Shown: one piece after another, positions 8,786-15,955 of the stretch
Layout of the letters: the number at the start of each line of letters is the position of its first letter
Numbering within the stretch: the stretch's first letter is position 1
NCBI GenBank assembly: GCA_019801415.1
Contig: JAHVJD010000007.1
Location: 124,001-188,000, forward strand
Origin: Nocardioides marinus
GTDB taxonomy: Bacteria > Pseudomonadota > Alphaproteobacteria > Rhodobacterales > Rhodobacteraceae
Reading direction: 5' to 3'
DNA: 64,000 nt
Translations under genes and position numbers: made by a program
Notes under the pieces: generated by a model
Told to the model about the DNA's origin: nothing
Seen by the model: the letters and a program-made list of their open reading frames with translations, nothing else
The model's database searches: none

Positions 8786-9373
8786 ATGTTCACAGGCATC
8801 ATCACCGACGTTGGCACCATCGTCGAACTGGAGCAGCAGGGCGACCTGCGGGCCCGGATCCGCACCGCCTACGACACCGCGACCATCGACATCGGGGCCT
8901 CCATCGCGTCGGACGGCGTGTGCCTGACCGTGGTGGAGCTGGGGGACGACTGGTATGATGTGCAGATCTCGGCCGAAACCGTCTCCAAGACCAACCTTGG
9001 CGACTGGAAGCCGGGCAAACGGGTCAACCTGGAGCGCGCGCTGAAAGTCGGCGATGAGCTGGGCGGCCATATCGTGTCGGGCCACGTCGACGGGGTGGCA
9101 GAAATCATCGCCATCCGCGACGAGGGTGACAGCACCCGCGTCACCCTGCGCGCGCCACAGGATCTGGCGCGCTTCATCGCGCCCAAGGGCTCGGTGGCAT
9201 TGAATGGCACCTCGCTGACGGTGAATGACGTCGAAGGCTGCGATTTCGGCATCAACTTCATCCCGCACACCAAGGAGGTCACTAACTGGGGTGACATGGC
9301 GGTGGGCGACCGGATCAACCTCGAGATCGACACCCTGGCGCGCTATGTCGCGCGGCTGAACGAGGCAGGCTGA
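8786..9373 (+). CDS. ribE: Riboflavin synthase alpha chain
   Basis: This encodes 195 residues starting MFTGIITDVGT, the signature N-terminus of riboflavin synthase. It has two similar lumazine-binding barrels; the second begins near residue 98 and contains GTSLTVNDV. It dismutates two 6,7-dimethyl-8-ribityllumazine molecules. The ATG is placed by GGCAGGAG just upstream and by family length. It is divergent from kpsS with about 160 bp between. In E. coli the same enzyme is called RibC or RibE depending on the scheme. Confidence 0.95.
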   Translation: MFTGIITDVGTIVELEQQGDLRARIRTAYDTATIDIGASIASDGVCLTVVELGDDWYDVQISAETVSKTNLGDWKPGKRVNLERALKVGDELGGHIVSGHVDGVAEIIAIRDEGDSTRVTLRAPQDLARFIAPKGSVALNGTSLTVNDVEGCDFGINFIPHTKEVTNWGDMAVGDRINLEIDTLARYVARLNEAG

Positions 9374-9698
9374 GCAAGGCGCGAGCCTCGGCACGCGAGT
9401 CCGCGCGGGCTGATCTGCATGGGGGCGCTCCCGCCCCCTCGGGCTGCATGGGCATGCCGCCCGAGGCGTTGGGCCGGGCGCGCCGCTGGCGCGTCGCGCG
9501 CACCCGCGGCACACCAGCCATAGCGTCCAGTCGGGGGCAAATCCCCATTTGCCAACGTCTGTGCACCTGCGCACAGGGCGCGTCCGGACCCCGTGGTGCC
9601 GCTTGCGGGACTGGCATTTGTCGCGCCTCTGGGCTATCTGGCTGAAACAGAACCCGCAGTGCCAGGCGTGCTGCCCATGCGCATCGAAAGGCTGCCAT
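9374..9698. other. Gene-free interval with inverted G/C repeats between ribE and ribB
   Basis: No credible gene is seen in these 325 bases. They contain GC-rich inverted repeats such as GGGGGCG-ctc-CCGCCCCC around 9421-9438, and the string GTTGGGCCGGGCGC, which recurs near 18030. I looked for an FMN riboswitch before ribB and did not recognise its conserved core. Confidence 0.5.
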
Positions 9699-10826
9699 AT
9701 GAGCTTTGAAACACCGGGCCCGGTTGAGGCGCAGTTGCGCGACGCCATCAGCCCGATTGAAGACATCATCGAAGACGCCCGTCAGGGTCGTATGTTCATC
9801 CTGGTCGACCACGAGGACCGCGAGAACGAGGGGGACCTGGTCATCCCGGCGCAGTTCGCGGATGCGGCGGCGATCAATTTCATGGCCACCCATGGTCGTG
9901 GCCTGATCTGCCTGACCCTGCCGGCCGAACGGGTCGAGGAACTGGGCCTGCCGATGATGGCGATGCACAACTCCTCGCGTCATGAGACCGCCTTCACCGT
10001 GTCGATCGAGGCCCGCGAGGGTGTCTCCACCGGTATCTCGGCCGCTGACCGGGCGCTGACCGTGGCCACCGCCATCGACCCTGCCAAGACCGCCGCCGAC
10101 ATCGCGACGCCGGGCCATGTGTTCCCGCTGCGCGCCCGCCGTGGTGGCGTGCTGGTGCGCGCAGGCCATACCGAGGCCGGCTGCGACGTGTCGCGGCTGG
10201 CGGGGCTGTACCCGTCGTCGGTGATCTGCGAGATCATGAAGGAAGACGGCACCATGGCACGGCTGCCCGACCTGGTGGACTATGCCGCCAGGCACGGGCT
10301 GAAGATCGGCACCATTGCCGACCTGATCGCCTACCGCGCGCGCAACGACAACCTGGTGGTGGAAACCTCGCGCGAGACCGTGACCTCGGAATTCGGCGGC
10401 GAATGGGAAATGCGGCTGTTCACCGACCAGACCCATGGCATCGAGCACGTGGTGATGATCAAGGGCGACATCACCACGCCGGAGCCGGTGCTGGTGCGCA
10501 CCCATGCGCTGCATGAGGCGACCGATCTGCTGGGGCTGGGGCCGAAGTCTGCCAAGCAGCTGCCGCGCGCGATGGAGATCATCGCCGAGGAGGGCCGGGG
10601 CGTCGTCACGCTGTTCCGCCAGCCGCGCAACGCGCTTTATGCCGCCGAGGATGAAGGGCCGCGGACGGTCACCATCAAGCAGACCGGCATCGGTGCCCAG
10701 ATCCTGTCGAGCCTTGGCCTGCGCGACCTGATCCTGCTGACCGACTCGCCCTCGACCAAATATGTGGGTCTTGACGCCTACGGGCTGTCGATCACCGGCA
10801 GCCGCTCTATCCTGAAGGAGGCTTGA
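9699..10826 (+). CDS. ribB: 3,4-dihydroxy-2-butanone 4-phosphate synthase with degenerate GTP cyclohydrolase II-like domain (RibBX type)
   Basis: This encodes 375 residues. The N-terminal RibB domain is intact: [21 protein letters not shown], and [22 protein letters not shown]. From about residue 225 the protein resembles GTP cyclohydrolase II, but the zinc-binding cysteines expected after the VRTH motif are absent ([16 protein letters not shown]). Such fusions are known as RibBX and keep only RibB activity. A separate ribA would then be needed elsewhere. The ATG is taken at MSFETPG. It is followed one base later by ribH. Confidence 0.9.
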   Translation: MSFETPGPVEAQLRDAISPIEDIIEDARQGRMFILVDHEDRENEGDLVIPAQFADAAAINFMATHGRGLICLTLPAERVEELGLPMMAMHNSSRHETAFTVSIEAREGVSTGISAADRALTVATAIDPAKTAADIATPGHVFPLRARRGGVLVRAGHTEAGCDVSRLAGLYPSSVICEIMKEDGTMARLPDLVDYAARHGLKIGTIADLIAYRARNDNLVVETSRETVTSEFGGEWEMRLFTDQTHGIEHVVMIKGDITTPEPVLVRTHALHEATDLLGLGPKSAKQLPRAMEIIAEEGRGVVTLFRQPRNALYAAEDEGPRTVTIKQTGIGAQILSSLGLRDLILLTDSPSTKYVGLDAYGLSITGSRSILKEA

Positions 10827-10827
10827 T

Positions 10828-11379
10828 ATGGCCGGACACGAAAGCCACTACATCCTGCCGCGGGCAGAATTCGACAAGCCGGTGAAGCTGCTGATCGTTG
10901 TTTCGCCCTATTACAAGGACATCGCCGACAATCTCGTGGCGGGCGCCGCGGCCGAGATCGAGGCGGTGGGCGGAACATATGAGATCGCCGAGGTCCCCGG
11001 GGCGCTGGAAATCCCCACTGCGATCGCCATCGCCGATCGCACCTCGAACTTCGACGGCTACGTGGCCCTGGGCTGCGTGATCCGTGGCGAGACCACCCAC
11101 TATGAGACCGTCTGCAACGACAGCTCCCGCGCGATCCAGCTGATGGGGCTGCAGGGGCTGTGCATCGGCAACGGCATCCTGACGGTGGAAAACCGCAAGC
11201 AGGCCGAGGTGCGCGCCGATATCGCCGACCAGAACAAAGGTGGCGGCGCTGCGGCTGCGGCCTTGCATCTGATCGCGCTCACGCGTAAGTGGGGCGATCA
11301 GACCAAAGGCATCGGCTTCAAGGCGCCCGCAGGGGCCTACCAGGTCGCCGGTACAGACAACGGATCCACCAGCGCATGA
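10828..11379 (+). CDS. ribH: 6,7-dimethyl-8-ribityllumazine synthase
   Basis: This encodes 183 residues with the lumazine synthase signatures VPGALEIP and GCVIRGETTHYE. It condenses the RibB and RibD-branch products and assembles into pentamers or icosahedral shells. AAGGAGG upstream of the ATG supports the start. The stop overlaps nusB (ATGA), placing ribB, ribH and nusB in one transcript. The C-terminal tail after residue 165 is longer than in short homologues. Confidence 0.95.
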   Translation: MAGHESHYILPRAEFDKPVKLLIVVSPYYKDIADNLVAGAAAEIEAVGGTYEIAEVPGALEIPTAIAIADRTSNFDGYVALGCVIRGETTHYETVCNDSSRAIQLMGLQGLCIGNGILTVENRKQAEVRADIADQNKGGGAAAAALHLIALTRKWGDQTKGIGFKAPAGAYQVAGTDNGSTSA

Positions 11380-11858
11380 GCACCCAGGACAGTCGCCCCA
11401 AAGGCAACGGCAAGACCCAGATGAGATCGGCAGCACGGCTTTACGCGCTGCAGGCGCTGTTCCAGATGGAGCAGAGCAGCCAGACCTTCGATCAGGTCAT
11501 CGTCGAGTTCGAAGACCACCGTTTCGGCGCCATCTACGAGGGCGTCGAGATGGTCGAGGGTGACACCAAGATCTTCCGCAAGCTGGTGCGCGATGCGGTA
11601 AACTACCAGGCACCGATCGACCAGATGACCGACCGCGCGCTGGTGGCGAAATGGCCGATCGGGCGGATCGACCCGACCCTGCGGGCGCTGTTCCGCGCCG
11701 CGGGCGCCGAGCTGACCCAGTCCGACACCCCGCCAAAGGTAGTGATCAACGAATTTGTCGATATCGCCCGCGCCTTCTTCCCTGAAGGCAAAGAGCCGAA
11801 GTTCGTCAACGCGGTCCTCGACCATATGGCGCGCGAGGCAAAGCCCGAGGCGTTCTGA
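11376..11858 (+). CDS. nusB: Transcription antitermination factor NusB
   Basis: This encodes 160 residues, all-helical NusB fold. Recognisable pieces are RSAARLYALQALFQMEQ at the N-terminus, and VVINEFVDIARAF plus PKFVNAVLDHMA at the C-terminus. NusB binds boxA with S10 for rRNA antitermination. It is translationally coupled to ribH by a 4-bp overlap, and the operon closes at the terminator starting at 11927. Confidence 0.95.
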   Translation: MSTQDSRPKGNGKTQMRSAARLYALQALFQMEQSSQTFDQVIVEFEDHRFGAIYEGVEMVEGDTKIFRKLVRDAVNYQAPIDQMTDRALVAKWPIGRIDPTLRALFRAAGAELTQSDTPPKVVINEFVDIARAFFPEGKEPKFVNAVLDHMAREAKPEAF

Positions 11859-11926
11859 ACCCTTGGTTCGCGGACAGTTGGCGGCCTGCCGCAGTCGGGC
11901 CGTAACTAGCTATCGCTTATAAAATG

Positions 11927-11950
11927 GCGCGCCCTCGGGTGCGCTTTTTT
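11927..11950 (+). terminator. Intrinsic terminator of the rib-nusB operon
   Basis: A 7-bp GC stem (GCGCGCC with GGTGCGC, one G-T pair) and a 4-base loop are followed by six T, about 70 bases after the nusB stop. Confidence 0.85.
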
Positions 11951-12120
11951 GTTGCGAGAGGGGCCCGCGCAGCCTGGCAGGGTAGGGCGGACCGGGCTGG
12001 GCGGATGTGAGCGGAGAGGCGGGCTGTGGAGGGTGCGACAAATTCCGCTCATGACGTGCAGAACCGCTGGACGGCCCCGGAAAGGCTGCTAACCTCGGCT
12101 TGCAATACAGGAGGACTGGG

Positions 12121-12447
12121 ATGCCTGAACTGGTGAAAATGTACATCCGCAACGTGGTGATCGGGTTTGCCATCGCGGCCGCATTCGTTGCGGTGTTGCT
12201 GTGGTTCGACGTGATGAACCTCTGGTCACTGGTGGTTGCGTCCGATGTAGGGTTGCTGGCGGTGGTCCTCCTGTGGTTCATGCACGGCATCGTCTTTGCC
12301 GGCGTGCAGTTCGGCTGGGCGGTCATGGCGATGGCTGAGCCCCCCAAAGGACCGCGTGGTGGCACGCCGGTCGCCCATCAGCTTCAGCCGGTGCGCGCCG
12401 AGGCGCGGGCACCGTCACGGTTGGAGCGCCAGTTGCGCCGTCACTGA
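12121..12447 (+). CDS. Small membrane protein of unknown function
   Basis: This encodes 108 residues. Two hydrophobic segments (about 11-28 and 36-56) are separated by a short loop, then a basic, proline-rich cytoplasmic tail ends in LERQLRRH. CAGGAGGAC before the ATG supports the start. The family is not identified, although it resembles small Rhodobacteraceae membrane proteins. It is monocistronic, with a terminator 55 bases after the stop. Confidence 0.7.
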   Translation: MPELVKMYIRNVVIGFAIAAAFVAVLLWFDVMNLWSLVVASDVGLLAVVLLWFMHGIVFAGVQFGWAVMAMAEPPKGPRGGTPVAHQLQPVRAEARAPSRLERQLRRH

Positions 12448-12501
12448 CCGGGGGCAATGGCCCCGCCGATCGGTGGAAAGCTGGATTGAGGTCAAGGTTC
12501 C

Positions 12502-12526
12502 GCGCCCCTTTCAGGGGCGCTTTTTT
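12502..12526 (+). terminator. Intrinsic terminator
   Basis: A perfect 8-bp stem GCGCCCCT with AGGGGCGC and a 3-base loop is followed by six T. It ends the transcript of the small membrane protein. Confidence 0.9.
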
Positions 12527-12582
12527 GCGGCCTTCAGGCTGCCGCGAGAGAGACGCAAGCGGCCTGAGGTAAAGGGTGGGGA

Positions 12583-12745
12583 GTGGCGGGAACCACCAAG
12601 CAACCGTGCGGCTTTGATTCCCGAGGACCTGTATATACAGGTGGGCGCCAGGTAATCGGACCAGGATCCGAACAGAGCCAGCTCCCTCGGAATTGCTTAA
12701 GGCCACCGGAATGCTGCCTGTCACGAGAAGGGCAGAACCCGCCAA
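12583..12745 (-). ncRNA. ssrS: Candidate 6S RNA (long hairpin with central bubble)
   Basis: This 160-base protein-free stretch folds into one long rod. An outer stem GGCGGG/CCCGCC pairs 12738-12743 with 12585-12590. Then comes an asymmetric internal bubble. The inner arm pairs 12698-12704 with 12610-12615 and 12685-12693 with 12617-12626. The tip carries the palindrome ACCTGTATATACAGGT (12627-12642). Size and shape fit 6S RNA, which mimics an open promoter and binds RNA polymerase sigma-70. The motif TGGCGCCCACC in the arm resembles my recollection of alphaproteobacterial 6S. The minus strand is chosen because a promoter-like sequence lies correctly upstream; ends are approximate. Confidence 0.5.
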
Positions 12746-12750
12746 GGGCC

Positions 12751-12779
12751 TAGTTAGGCATCCGGGCGGCTTTGCACAA
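12751..12779 (-). promoter_or_regulatory. Candidate sigma-70 promoter for the 6S-like RNA
   Basis: On the minus strand TTGTGC, a 17-base spacer and TAACTA place a start near 12745, just at the outer stem of the structured RNA. Confidence 0.4.
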
Positions 12780-12783
12780 GGGG

Positions 12784-13203
12784 TCAGTTTTCAACTTCTG
12801 ACGCCAGGGCGCGCCGCAGCTTGGCGAAATGCGCGTCCCAGCCCTGGTCCAGCGCCAGGGTCAGTCCAAAATGCGCCACGCCCTGGGGCAGCCCGTCATG
12901 GGTCAGGCAGAGCCGGGTGCCGCCCGGCACCGGCTCAAGCTCCCAGGTGACCGTGCTGATGGTGTCGCCCATCGGGGGCACGTGAAACGTATACTGCAAT
13001 CGGGTGCAGGGCTGCGCGGCGATGACCTGACCTGAAATGGTGATGCCGCCATCGCTGCACATCTCATAGGCGTTCCCTTGGTGCAGCGCCGCATCCGGCC
13101 GGTGAAACCAGTCGGCGAGCGCGTCCGGCTCCGTGAGGAAGGTCCAGACCTCTTGCGGGGTGGCGCGCAGATACAGGGTCTTTTGCAGGGTGGTCGCGGT
13201 CAT
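12784..13203 (-). CDS. SRPBCC (AHSA1-like) domain protein
   Basis: This encodes 139 residues of the START/SRPBCC fold, with the N-terminal cue TLYLRATPQEVWTFLTEP and a C-terminal amphipathic helix (GWDAHFAKLRRAL). Such proteins bind hydrophobic ligands and are often co-transcribed with ArsR regulators. Its ATG overlaps the ArsR stop by 4 bp, so the two form an operon. Ligand and role are unknown. Confidence 0.85.
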   Translation of the reverse strand: MTATTLQKTLYLRATPQEVWTFLTEPDALADWFHRPDAALHQGNAYEMCSDGGITISGQVIAAQPCTRLQYTFHVPPMGDTISTVTWELEPVPGGTRLCLTHDGLPQGVAHFGLTLALDQGWDAHFAKLRRALASEVEN

Positions 13204-13520
13204 TCCGGGCTCCTTTCCACAACGCTCTTCAACCGGTCCAGGCGGTCGTCCCAGAATTGGTCGAACAGGCCGAGCCAGTCCAGAACCGGCTCCAGCCCCG
13301 CCGGGTCGAGGCGATTGAGCCGCTCCCGCCCCTGCGGATGCACGACGATCAGCCCGCCCTCGCGAAGCACTGTCAGATGCTTCTTCACGGCGGCCCGGGT
13401 CATGTCGAAATGGGCCGTCAGGGCGGCAATGCTCATGTCCTGCTGGGTCAGCAGACGTATGATCTCGCGGCGGGTCGGGTCAGCAAGGGCGCGAAAGGCC
13501 AGCTGGGCTGAATCGGTCAT
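13200..13520 (-). CDS. ArsR/SmtB-family transcriptional regulator
   Basis: This encodes 106 residues with the winged-helix core LADPTRREIIRLLTQQ, then IAALTAHFDMTRAAVKKHLTVL. No metal-binding CxC is seen, so it probably senses something other than the classical metals. The start is placed at 13520 (MTDSAQL) because a start at 13550 would put one of the two upstream palindromes inside the coding region. The pair ArsR plus SRPBCC is common and usually autoregulated. Confidence 0.88.
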   Translation of the reverse strand: MTDSAQLAFRALADPTRREIIRLLTQQDMSIAALTAHFDMTRAAVKKHLTVLREGGLIVVHPQGRERLNRLDPAGLEPVLDWLGLFDQFWDDRLDRLKSVVERSPE

Positions 13521-13531
13521 CGGTGATTTGT

Positions 13532-13573
13532 GATACCTTTTGGTATCCATACCATGCGATACCAAAAGGTATC
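13532..13573. promoter_or_regulatory. Twin palindromic operator, probably for the ArsR regulator
   Basis: There are two perfect inverted repeats, GATACCTTTTGGTATC at 13532-13547 and GATACCAAAAGGTATC at 13558-13573, centred 26 bp apart. They lie directly before the ArsR gene and on the far side of it face mmcB. Confidence 0.75.
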
Positions 13574-13602
13574 TAGTCAAGCGAAAAGCCGGCTTGCCTT
13601 TT

Positions 13603-13617
13603 GTTCTCCTATTGTTC
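13603..13617 (+). promoter_or_regulatory. SOS (LexA) box before mmcB
   Basis: This reads GTTC-TCCTATT-GTTC, an exact match to the alphaproteobacterial LexA consensus GTTC-N7-GTTC, ending 11 bases before the mmcB ATG. Confidence 0.85.
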
Positions 13618-13628
13618 ACATTCAGGGG

Positions 13629-14111
13629 ATGGAGATTGACTTGCAGCCCGGACAGAAACTGGCCCGAGGGGTGTCGCGTCACCTGCGCACGCTGGGCTAT
13701 GCCTCGCTGGAGGAATTCGTGCCGACCCGAGGGCTGCGCGTGGACGTGATGGCGCTTGGCCCCAAGGGAGAGCTGTGGGTGATCGAGTGCAAATCCAGCC
13801 GCGCCGATTACCAAGCCGACCACAAGTGGCAGGGGTATCTGGAGTGGTGCGACCGGTTTTTCTGGGCTGTCGATATGGAGTTCCCGACCGAGCTTTTGCC
13901 CGACGCAACCGGATTGATCGTGGCCGATCCTTATGATGCGCAGGTTCTGCGCATGGCGCCGGAGGACAAGCTGCCGCCCGCCCGGCGCAAGAAGCTCACC
14001 CAGAAGTTTGCCATGGATGCCGCGCAGCGCCTGCAGAGGCTGAGGGACCCGCGCCTGGGGCGTGACGGGCTGCTTCTGGGCGGGCCTTCGGGTGAGGTAT
14101 CAGCGGACTGA
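13629..14111 (+). CDS. mmcB: MmcB-family DNA repair protein
   Basis: This encodes 160 residues. The central strand pattern RVDVMALGPKGELWVIECKSS has the D...ExK layout of PD-(D/E)XK nuclease-like folds. In Caulobacter mmcB is an SOS gene linked to mitomycin C resistance. Here an exact LexA box stands immediately upstream. The ATG at 13629 follows CAGGGG. A longer upstream frame through the operators is rejected because it lacks a ribosome site and family similarity. Confidence 0.9.
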   Translation: MEIDLQPGQKLARGVSRHLRTLGYASLEEFVPTRGLRVDVMALGPKGELWVIECKSSRADYQADHKWQGYLEWCDRFFWAVDMEFPTELLPDATGLIVADPYDAQVLRMAPEDKLPPARRKKLTQKFAMDAAQRLQRLRDPRLGRDGLLLGGPSGEVSAD

Positions 14112-14247
14112 CCTGTGGCCGCCACAGGAGCGCGGTCACTGGCTGCGCGTGGCCTTCGATTGCGAGGGTGAGAGTGAGGTCTCGTGGCTCTCCCGCGCCT
14201 GAGGGTGTCCCGGCGGTGCCGGGAAACCCTTGCGGTCTTGGGCCCGG

Positions 14248-14268
14248 CAGCCCGCCTTCGGCGGGCTG
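14248..14268. repeat. Perfect hairpin between convergent genes
   Basis: CAGCCCGCC-TTC-GGCGGGCTG forms a 9-bp perfect stem without a T tract, between mmcB and the DUF6324 gene. It may mark the 3' end of mmcB or be a GC-rich intergenic repeat. Confidence 0.4.
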
Positions 14269-14375
14269 GGGTGGCGCTGTGACCGCTTGTGGGGCCGCGC
14301 GCCTGCCCGGCTGCGCCTTGGCCGGGGATTGCAGGGCGGATGGTGGCGCCGCGGCTTTGGCGGCGCGCTGGCCTG

Positions 14376-14561
14376 TCAGCCGATGCTGCGGGCTGCCTGC
14401 GCCGCGGCGCGGATCTCGTCGGCGATTTCCTCGGCTTCTTCAGGCTCGAAATCCATCGGGATCTCGACGCCGTCGGCCTCGATGAAGATTCGAACCATGC
14501 CCTGATCGGTCGGGCCGATTTGCAGATTTGCCTCTACGTCGCGTTCGGTGTTGATACCCAT
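14376..14561 (-). CDS. DUF6324 family small acidic protein
   Basis: This encodes 61 residues, strongly acidic in the second half (DFEPEEAEEIADEI), with no signal peptide. It resembles the DUF6324 family of Rhodobacteraceae. GGGAG seven bases before the ATG (minus strand) supports the start. It is convergent with mmcB and divergent from the GNAT gene. Function is unknown. Confidence 0.75.
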   Translation of the reverse strand: MGINTERDVEANLQIGPTDQGMVRIFIEADGVEIPMDFEPEEAEEIADEIRAAAQAARSIG

Positions 14562-14650
14562 TTTGCACTCCCTAACCGGTCAGCGGATTGCAGCCGGTGC
14601 TAGCCCGCAGTCGCATGAAAGGCAAGCGCCCTTTGGGCTACACTGGCGGC

Positions 14651-15160
14651 ATGACCGACCTGCCCCTGCGCCGATTCGCCCCGGGCGACATGCATTGGCT
14701 GGTGGCGCGCCACCAGGATCTCTATGCGCGCGAGGCCGGGTTTGACAGCCGGTTCGGCGCGGTGGTGGCCGAGGTGCTTCACGGGTTCTGCACCCATCAT
14801 GATCCGCGCTGCGAGCGCGGCTGGCTGGCCGAGCAGGAGGGGCGTCGCCTCGGGTCGATTTTCTGCATGCGGGAGGACGCGCAGACCGCGCGGCTCCGCC
14901 TGTTTCTCGTGGTGCCCGAGGCCCGCAGCCAGGGGCTGGGGAAGCAGCTGCTGGCGAGCTGCATGGGGTTTGCCCGCGGCGCGGGGTACGCCGGGATGGT
15001 GCTCAAGACCTACCAGAGCCATGACGCGGCTGGCGCGCTCTACCGCGCGTTTGGCTGGCAATTGCAAGAGGTTCGCCCAGTGCGGGGCTATGGCCAGGAC
15101 TTGGAGGAACAGACCTGGCGGATCTGCTTTCAGGCCCAGAGCGAGGAGGGTATGGCTTGA
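14651..15160 (+). CDS. GNAT-family N-acetyltransferase
   Basis: This encodes 169 residues. The acetyl-CoA binding motif A is visible as LFLVVPEARSQGLGKQLL (Q/RxxGxG/A form, here RSQGLG), followed by the helix KTYQSHDAAGALYRAFGW typical of motif B. The substrate cannot be predicted. The ATG at 14651 gives the family-typical start; an upstream start at 14588 would add 21 poorly conserved residues. Confidence 0.85.
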   Translation: MTDLPLRRFAPGDMHWLVARHQDLYAREAGFDSRFGAVVAEVLHGFCTHHDPRCERGWLAEQEGRRLGSIFCMREDAQTARLRLFLVVPEARSQGLGKQLLASCMGFARGAGYAGMVLKTYQSHDAAGALYRAFGWQLQEVRPVRGYGQDLEEQTWRICFQAQSEEGMA

Positions 15161-15356
15161 GTTCGCGGCCCGGCTCTCGCGTGCTGATCCTAAAGTTTTA
15201 TCGTGCTGGTGCAGAGGCTTGTGGATAACTTTGTGGAACATGCGCAGTTTTTTCCGGGCTCGGGGAGGGGCCGCGCGCGGTCATTTTCTTTTCGTGACAG
15301 AAAGGTGAAAAAACCTCTTGCGCCCCCTCGGGACGTGCTATAAATGCCCCCTCAGT

Positions 15357-15433
15357 GCCGCCTTAGCTCAGTTGGTTAGAGCGCTGGATTGTGGATCCAG
15401 AGGTCCCCCGTTCAAGCCGGGGAGGCGGTACCA
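15357..15433 (+). tRNA. tRNA-His (GTG)
   Basis: This is a full cloverleaf with a 7-bp acceptor stem, D arm GCTC-AGTTGGTTA-GAGC, anticodon stem CTGGA/TCCAG around TTGTGGA (anticodon GTG), T arm CCCCG-TTCAAGC-CGGGG and an encoded CCA. Base -1 is T and base 73 is A, so the universal G-1:C73 pair of tRNA-His is missing, as reported for many alphaproteobacteria. TTGCGC and TATAAA (15318-15344) could be its promoter, although the spacer is only 15 bases. Confidence 0.97.
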
Positions 15434-15751
15434 TCTCTCCCCCCCCTAGATAAACTCAGGCACCCCGCCAGCGTGGTTCGTGTTCAATTATCGCAGTGCG
15501 GTATTGCTCCTGATCTTTGACCGGATCGGGCGATGTGCGCTTGGTGTTCGTCGCGTCTTGTGGCCTCACGTCACCTGTCGGACTTGCCCGTCGTTCGCGG
15601 GTGAAATGGCATGGCGTCTCATGCCCTGCGGCATGCGGCTGCGACATGGATCCCGCGCGCTGAAACAGATGTCGCAGACGCCGAAGCAGCGGCAGAGCTT
15701 TGCAATATGTCTTGGATTTTCAGTGATTTACCACGCATCCCGAGGAGGGGA
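15434..15751. other. Intertransfer-RNA interval, mostly non-coding
   Basis: There is no intact gene between tRNA-His and tRNA-Tyr. The only protein-like trace is a short recombinase-like fragment starting at 15611. Confidence 0.6.
15611..15711 (+). pseudogene. Possible relic of a tyrosine recombinase C-terminus
   Basis: The frame reads HALRHAAATWI, then TDVADAEAAAELCNMS. This resembles the box II HxLRHxxATW motif and the following helix of phage-type integrases. It is preceded by an in-frame stop at 15602 and lacks the catalytic Tyr region, so if real it is a decayed fragment. The position between two tRNA genes fits a former integration site. The similarity is short and could be chance. Confidence 0.35.
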
Positions 15752-15835
15752 TGGTGGGCGACCTTGGAATCGAACCAAGCGTGCGTCTCCGCGAGGGAGT
15801 TACAGTCCCCTGCCACACCTTGCGGCCTGTCGCCC
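15752..15835 (-). tRNA. tRNA-Tyr (GTA)
   Basis: This is an 84-base class II tRNA on the minus strand. The acceptor GGGCGAC pairs with GTCGCCC, the anticodon loop reads CTGTAAC (GTA), there is a long variable arm (CTCGCGGAGACG), the T arm is CTTGG-TTCGATT-CCAAG, and CCA is encoded. Confidence 0.96.
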
Positions 15836-15955
15836 ACTGTCAGGTGAGTGTTGCACCTAACGTGGAGGCGTGATTACTAGCAGGCCAAAGGGGCGTCAAC
15901 AGGAAAATCGCAAGTTTTTTGAGCTGCCCTCAATTTCTTTCTGCCGGAGAGCAAA

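Noticed and set aside
9374-9698. FMN riboswitch upstream of ribB
   Set aside because: The gap is the right size, but the conserved RFN core words are not present.
12627-12642. ACCTGTATATACAGGT as a LexA-type operator
   Set aside because: It resembles half-sites of the E. coli box, but the spacing is wrong and alphaproteobacterial LexA uses GTTC-N7-GTTC. It is better explained as the tip hairpin of the structured RNA.
12583-12745. SRP 4.5S RNA, RNase P RNA or tmRNA
   Set aside because: The conserved SRP tetraloop region, the RNase P core words and a tmRNA tag or T-arm were all looked for and not found.
15220-15228. DnaA box TGTGGATAA (also at 2373 and 25849) as a replication origin
   Set aside because: These are single isolated boxes, far apart, with no AT-rich unwinding region or origin genes.
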